Translations under genes and position numbers: made by a program
DNA from: Sporosarcina sp. FSL W7-1349
GTDB taxonomy: Bacteria; Bacillota; Bacilli; Bacillales_A; Planococcaceae
Assembly (NCBI RefSeq): GCF_038003045.1
Contig: NZ_JBBOOK010000001.1
Location: forward strand, 992,001 to 1,056,000
Length of the DNA stretch: 64,000 nucleotides
Reading direction: 5' to 3'
Notes under the pieces: model-generated
The model's input: the letters and a program-made list of their open reading frames with translations, nothing else
Databases searched by the model: none
What the model was told of the DNA's origin: nothing
Shown: one piece after another, positions 60,498-64,000 of the stretch
Layout of the letters: each line of letters begins with the position of its first letter
How positions within the stretch are numbered: position 1 is the stretch's first letter

Positions 60498-62963
60498 TCA
60501 ACCTTCTTTGAGTGTTGATATAATATTTATTTTACTCGCTGTAGCACTAGAAATCCACGAAGCGAAGAGACTTAGAGAAACACCGGCAATTAGCGCCAGT
60601 ATACTATTCCCTAAAGGTATTTGAAAAGATATGAATCCTTTCAAAAGTTCGGATTGGCTAGTGATATAAAGCAAAATCACACCTGAAAGTACGCCTCCCA
60701 TAACCCCCGACAATCCTATCAGTAGACCTTCTCCCATTATCATCTTTTTAACTTGCTGTTTCGTAAAACCGAGCGCTCGCATTGTCCCGATCTCGGAAGT
60801 GCGTTCCAAAGTATTCATTAATAGAGTGTTTGCTGTACCAATACTAGCTAGCCCGATGATTAACACAAGCATGATGAGGATTAACTCGTTCATACCCGTC
60901 AATGCTGAAGTTGTTGAATTAATTTCATCTTCAACCGTTTCAACTTTTGAGAGGTGATTGCTGAAATCTAGCCATAACTGATCCCGTAATGGTTCAACAG
61001 TATATCCATCCTGTAAAGTGAGTAGCATGTCAAAACTATTCGCCCATCCGAATTCATTATTTACATGATCCTCATCCATAAATGCGACATAGCCAGAGTA
61101 ATTCGAAGTTTTTACAACGTCAATGACTTCCATTTGTTGTGTACCTGAAGGAGTATTCATGTAAATCCTTTCTCCCACATTGCCGCCCCATTCATCAAAA
61201 GCTCTTTCACCAAGGAGAATAGATGGTTCCTTGGTTAGCCCATTATATAATTTCTCTTTTGCAGAACTCTCAAATAAGGTAGGTCCTTCCCTATCTATAG
61301 CAAAAATAGAAAACTGTCGCTTCTCTCCCTCGATTGTTTCCCATGTAATTGGCGTAGCTTCCGTTAAAGGCTCAGCATTTGCAACAGAATCGTATGATAG
61401 CAGTTTTGCTATATCTTCATTAGACCAAGGCGCTTCTGATGTAAGTCTTAGGTCGCCTCCATACGTATTCCTGATTTCATTTTCATAACCCTCAGGAGCC
61501 GATTCTATAACAGCACTTAATAATAAGATCACTGCGATCCCAATGGCAAGAATAGCGGCAGTATTGGCATTTCGATTTAATTGTTGTGTCAGATTTTGAG
61601 CTGCCAGACGACCAGGATAGCCAAAGCATATCTTCAAAAGAGGTTTGACTATCCGATTCAGACCCAGTAACAAGAATGGAAACAACAGAATGATGCTTGC
61701 TACAATAGCTACATAGGAGACGGGATGATTGATCCATACAAAAGAAAGCAAACCTATCCCCGTGACAGCCCTAAAAAGAAATCGCTTCGTCGATGGACGC
61801 GTTTGATTTTCCATTTTTAATGTCAGTAACACCGAGGTTTTTCCCGCATGGTAAATAGGAAATAAAGAAAAAACAATAGGAAATACAATCCCGATTATTA
61901 CTGCTGCGACTGTAGGCATTTTCCAATTTAAAGTGTAAACCATGTCAAACTCAAACACACCTAGCAAAGTTTGCATGAACAGATCTCCAAGCCAAATTCC
62001 TATAGGGACCCCAATGGCTGTACCGATTATGGACATAAGGATTACTTCAATCAGTATAAGTTTAGAAACGGAACTATGAAGATAACCAAGACTCTTCATG
62101 ATTGCAAATTCCTTTTTTCTTTCCATCACACTTGTATAGATCATATTAAAAACAATAAATCCGCTGATAAACATGGATAACCCGGCAATCAAATAAAAGA
62201 ATGTATAAAGCCCCCCAATGTCGTTACTTTGTCGATCATCCGCGACCACTGGTTGAATATATACATTTGAATTCCGAAATTCTTCCTGGAGCGAGTGAAA
62301 AAGTTGCTCCCCTTCTTCATTCGTTTGAAATCTTACATATGAAAGCTCGTGATCCATACCAGTCCAATCTCTTAACAAATCGAGTGGAGCCATAATTCGG
62401 AAGTTTGATGATTTCGCACCTTCCCAGTCACTCGGGCTTGCAAGTAGCTGCGTATATTCAACAATGGCGGAAACCTTCGCTTCACCCAAATCGGTAAACC
62501 TAATGGTATCTCCAACCTTTTTATGCAACAGATCTGCAACAACGTCTGGGATTACTAATCCTTCATTATCTAAAGTCCCTTCAATAACAGGAAGTTTAAG
62601 TAAAGAACTATTTTGATCATTTACGCCTGTAATTCGTACGGATCTTTGATTTATGGATTGATCGCCCTCTAGTTCAAAGAATGCTTGTTTATCTAGCGCA
62701 AGCAATGTTCCCGTTACAGCTGGACTCGTTAAAACTGACGAAACCATATCTTCAGAGTACGTATGTTCATCGCTTAAAACCCAGTAATCCGCATTAGCCA
62801 CATACATTTGTTCATAATAATCGAAAACAGCATTTGTTGTTTTGTCTGCAATTAACATAGATGTTACAAACGCTATACCCAAAATAATTCCAAGCAGTGA
62901 AATGAAGAATCGTTTTCTATTTTGTGTGATGTTACGCCATGAAATTCGCCATATATTTAGCAT
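60498..62963 (-). CDS. ABC transporter permease, FtsX/MacB-like
   Basis: About 821 residues with two FtsX modules: one N-terminal helix, a large extracellular part (about residues 45-260), helices near 265-390, then more helices, a second extracellular part (about 510-690) and a final three-helix bundle. The repeat pattern ERKKEFAIMKSLGYLHSSV and ERTSEIGTMRALGFTKQQV shows the two halves. ATG 62963 lies inside the end of the ATPase gene. Such permeases export peptides or lipoproteins, or confer antibiotic tolerance. Confidence 0.9.
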   Translation of the reverse strand: MLNIWRISWRNITQNRKRFFISLLGIILGIAFVTSMLIADKTTNAVFDYYEQMYVANADYWVLSDEHTYSEDMVSSVLTSPAVTGTLLALDKQAFFELEGDQSINQRSVRITGVNDQNSSLLKLPVIEGTLDNEGLVIPDVVADLLHKKVGDTIRFTDLGEAKVSAIVEYTQLLASPSDWEGAKSSNFRIMAPLDLLRDWTGMDHELSYVRFQTNEEGEQLFHSLQEEFRNSNVYIQPVVADDRQSNDIGGLYTFFYLIAGLSMFISGFIVFNMIYTSVMERKKEFAIMKSLGYLHSSVSKLILIEVILMSIIGTAIGVPIGIWLGDLFMQTLLGVFEFDMVYTLNWKMPTVAAVIIGIVFPIVFSLFPIYHAGKTSVLLTLKMENQTRPSTKRFLFRAVTGIGLLSFVWINHPVSYVAIVASIILLFPFLLLGLNRIVKPLLKICFGYPGRLAAQNLTQQLNRNANTAAILAIGIAVILLLSAVIESAPEGYENEIRNTYGGDLRLTSEAPWSNEDIAKLLSYDSVANAEPLTEATPITWETIEGEKRQFSIFAIDREGPTLFESSAKEKLYNGLTKEPSILLGERAFDEWGGNVGERIYMNTPSGTQQMEVIDVVKTSNYSGYVAFMDEDHVNNEFGWANSFDMLLTLQDGYTVEPLRDQLWLDFSNHLSKVETVEDEINSTTSALTGMNELILIMLVLIIGLASIGTANTLLMNTLERTSEIGTMRALGFTKQQVKKMIMGEGLLIGLSGVMGGVLSGVILLYITSQSELLKGFISFQIPLGNSILALIAGVSLSLFASWISSATASKINIISTLKEG

Positions 62964-63651
62964 AATCGTCATCCTTTCTAGCAATCACTTGATCAATCAT
63001 TCCATCTTTAAAAAGAATAATTCGATCTGCAAAACCAGCCGCGAAAATATCATGTGTAACCATTATGATGGTTTGATTGCTTTCTCGATTGAACCGTAAC
63101 ATTAATGCAAGGATTTCTTCGGCTTTATGTCTATCTAAATTTCCGGTTGGTTCATCAGCCAATAAAACGGCAGGATGATTGACTAGCGCCCTGGCTATAG
63201 CGACTCGTTGTTGTTGACCACCACTCAGCAAATTTGCTCGTTTTCGGCCTAGTCCTTTCAATCCCACAGAATCCAGTAAATCTAAAATAATTGAATTTTT
63301 TTCTTTAGTTAAACTGCCATCCGCATGAAGAGGGAAAGCAATATTTTCTTCTACCGTTAATGTAGGGAGAAGCTGATAATTTTGAAATATAAAACCCATG
63401 TATTTTCTGCGGAATAGCGTTCTTTCCTTTTCCGTCATCGTACTTACATTAGTCTGATTGATGTATATATCTCCTTCAGAAGGTAGATCAAGACCACCTA
63501 AAAGTTGAAGTAACGTACTTTTACCGGAACCACTTGGCCCCATTATAGCCACAAATTCTCCTTCCCCAATATTCAAATCAATACCTTTCAACACTTGGGT
63601 TGTTTCTTGCCCCTGTATAAATTCCTTTTTTACATTCTTGACCTCAATCAT
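62932..63651 (-). CDS. ABC transporter ATP-binding protein (LolD/MacB type)
   Basis: 239 residues. Walker A GPSGSGKST, Q-loop in FIFQNYQLLP, signature LLSGGQQQRVAIARAL, Walker B LLADEPTGNLD, H-loop VTHD. All motifs are intact. It is the partner of the overlapping FtsX-type permease. GGAGGAATGAAACC precedes ATG 63651. First gene of the operon with permease, PadR, broken membrane gene and DHFR-like gene. Confidence 0.93.
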   Translation of the reverse strand: MIEVKNVKKEFIQGQETTQVLKGIDLNIGEGEFVAIMGPSGSGKSTLLQLLGGLDLPSEGDIYINQTNVSTMTEKERTLFRRKYMGFIFQNYQLLPTLTVEENIAFPLHADGSLTKEKNSIILDLLDSVGLKGLGRKRANLLSGGQQQRVAIARALVNHPAVLLADEPTGNLDRHKAEEILALMLRFNRESNQTIIMVTHDIFAAGFADRIILFKDGMIDQVIARKDDDYAKYMANFMA

Positions 63652-63679
63652 GGTTTCATTCCTCCTATGCTTTATGCAA

Positions 63680-63702
63680 TACTATATACTAAGTATATAG
63701 TA
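63680..63702. promoter_or_regulatory. PadR-type operator
   Basis: Perfect inverted repeat with 11-base arms (TACTATATACT and its complement) around one central A, 29 bases before the ABC ATPase start codon. Its ACTATATA/TATATAGT sequence resembles the PadR site near 40150, and it would cover the operon promoter. Confidence 0.7.
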
Positions 63703-63749
63703 GATGGAAGTGAAATCAGGTAAATTGCTATATCTTTTTCGTCCAAAAT

Positions 63750-63798
63750 AAAAAAATACCTATATATAACATGTACTGAGTACATATTATATATAGGT
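63750..63798 (-). terminator. Terminator of the gene entering from the right
   Basis: ACCTATATATAACATGTACT (63758-63777) pairs with the segment 63779-63798 except for two mismatches; TTTTTTT follows on minus. Confidence 0.75.
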
Positions 63799-63913
63799 GC
63801 TTATGTTTTCTAAAGTAGGTCTCTGTTTTCATTGGAATTCAGCTTACTAAAGCAAGTCACAATACTTTTCTGCCAACTTTCCGCTTTTATTCAGCCAAGT
63901 ACCGAGCTGTACT

Positions 63914-64000
63914 TTATATTCCTTCGTATGCTTTCTGTAACTCCGCAAGATCAAGCTTTTTCATTGTAAGAGTTGCCTGATTAACATGCGCAATTTGTTC
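63914..64000 (-). CDS. C-terminal end of a PhnB/VOC-like protein (partial)
   Basis: Only the last 28 residues are in the window; they read into the right edge. The ending VNQATLTMKKLDLAELQKAY is typical of PhnB/3-demethylubiquinone-methyltransferase-like VOC proteins. The call rests on this tail alone. Confidence 0.4.
   Translation of the reverse strand, partial: EQIAHVNQATLTMKKLDLAELQKAYEGI

Noticed and set aside
1..64000. CRISPR arrays, tRNA, rRNA, insertion sequences
   Set aside because: No regularly spaced repeats, no tRNA-like CCA or T-loop pattern, no rRNA-like stretch and no transposase ORF were seen.

Overview
The window reads as chromosomal DNA of a spore-forming member of the Bacillales. 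Supporting signs are a recU-ponA pair with the ATGA overlap seen in Bacillus relatives, yqhG/yqhH homologues, AGGAGG ribosome-binding sites, TTG/GTG starts, SigA-type TTGACA-17-TATAAT promoters and at least one SigF/G-like promoter. A Planococcaceae genus such as Sporosarcina would fit, but this is an impression and not a demonstrated placement. No rRNA, tRNA, CRISPR array, integrase or insertion sequence was found. Base composition is patchy: moderately GC-rich core segments alternate with AT-rich inserts at about 4.7-5.5, 6.7-7.5, 24.8-28.1, 49.0-49.9 and 59-64 kb.

Layout. 0-13 kb: small metabolic and stress genes (DinB-like, SRPBCC, nitroreductase, MarR operon, CtaG-like, amidohydrolase, cupin, SDR, CaiB/BaiF CoA-transferase, SET protein, LLM flavin oxidoreductase), several very short ORFs, and a type I toxin-antitoxin locus (toxin 9348-9431 minus, antisense RNA on plus). 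13-18.5 kb: a phage-type replication protein, an HD-domain hydrolase and a PadR/HAAS membrane pair. 18.6-22.6 kb: a TRAP solute-binding protein without its permease, a divergent AraC regulator, and a Rieske dioxygenase alpha/beta pair. 24-28.1 kb: a CoA-type Nudix gene, then an AT-rich operon of MutT-like Nudix plus a 964-residue PLD-nuclease/SF2-helicase/DUF3427 protein, a defence candidate. 29.7-36.9 kb: a coherent alcohol/aldehyde module of iron-dependent alcohol dehydrogenase, histidine kinase and sigma-54 response regulator, facing an aldehyde dehydrogenase/zinc alcohol dehydrogenase operon that carries a canonical -24/-12 promoter. 37.5-39.1 kb: base-repair pair endonuclease V and AlkA-type glycosylase. 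40.6-44.2 kb: Tat-signal subunit and GMC oxidoreductase together with their own tatA and tatC. 44.2-48.5 kb: McrB-like AAA+ plus PD-(D/E)XK nuclease with an unusual multi-zinc tail, the second defence candidate. 49-53 kb: enoyl-CoA hydratase, GltS, SDR. 53.2-59 kb: yqhG, yqhH, recU, ponA. 59-63.7 kb: ABC efflux/PadR operon with one gene broken by a stop codon; a VOC-like gene runs off the right edge.

Scattered through the first 45 kb is a family of short palindromes (GGTGACAGTCACC, GGTGCCTGGCACC and hybrids), several arranged as 66-82 bp pairs enclosing a hairpin, most near 3' gene ends. In one place a single palindrome supplies the stop codons of two convergent genes. The items I consider most worth following are the two defence candidates, the sigma-54 alcohol module, the type I toxin-antitoxin locus with a second antitoxin-like remnant, and the palindrome family.
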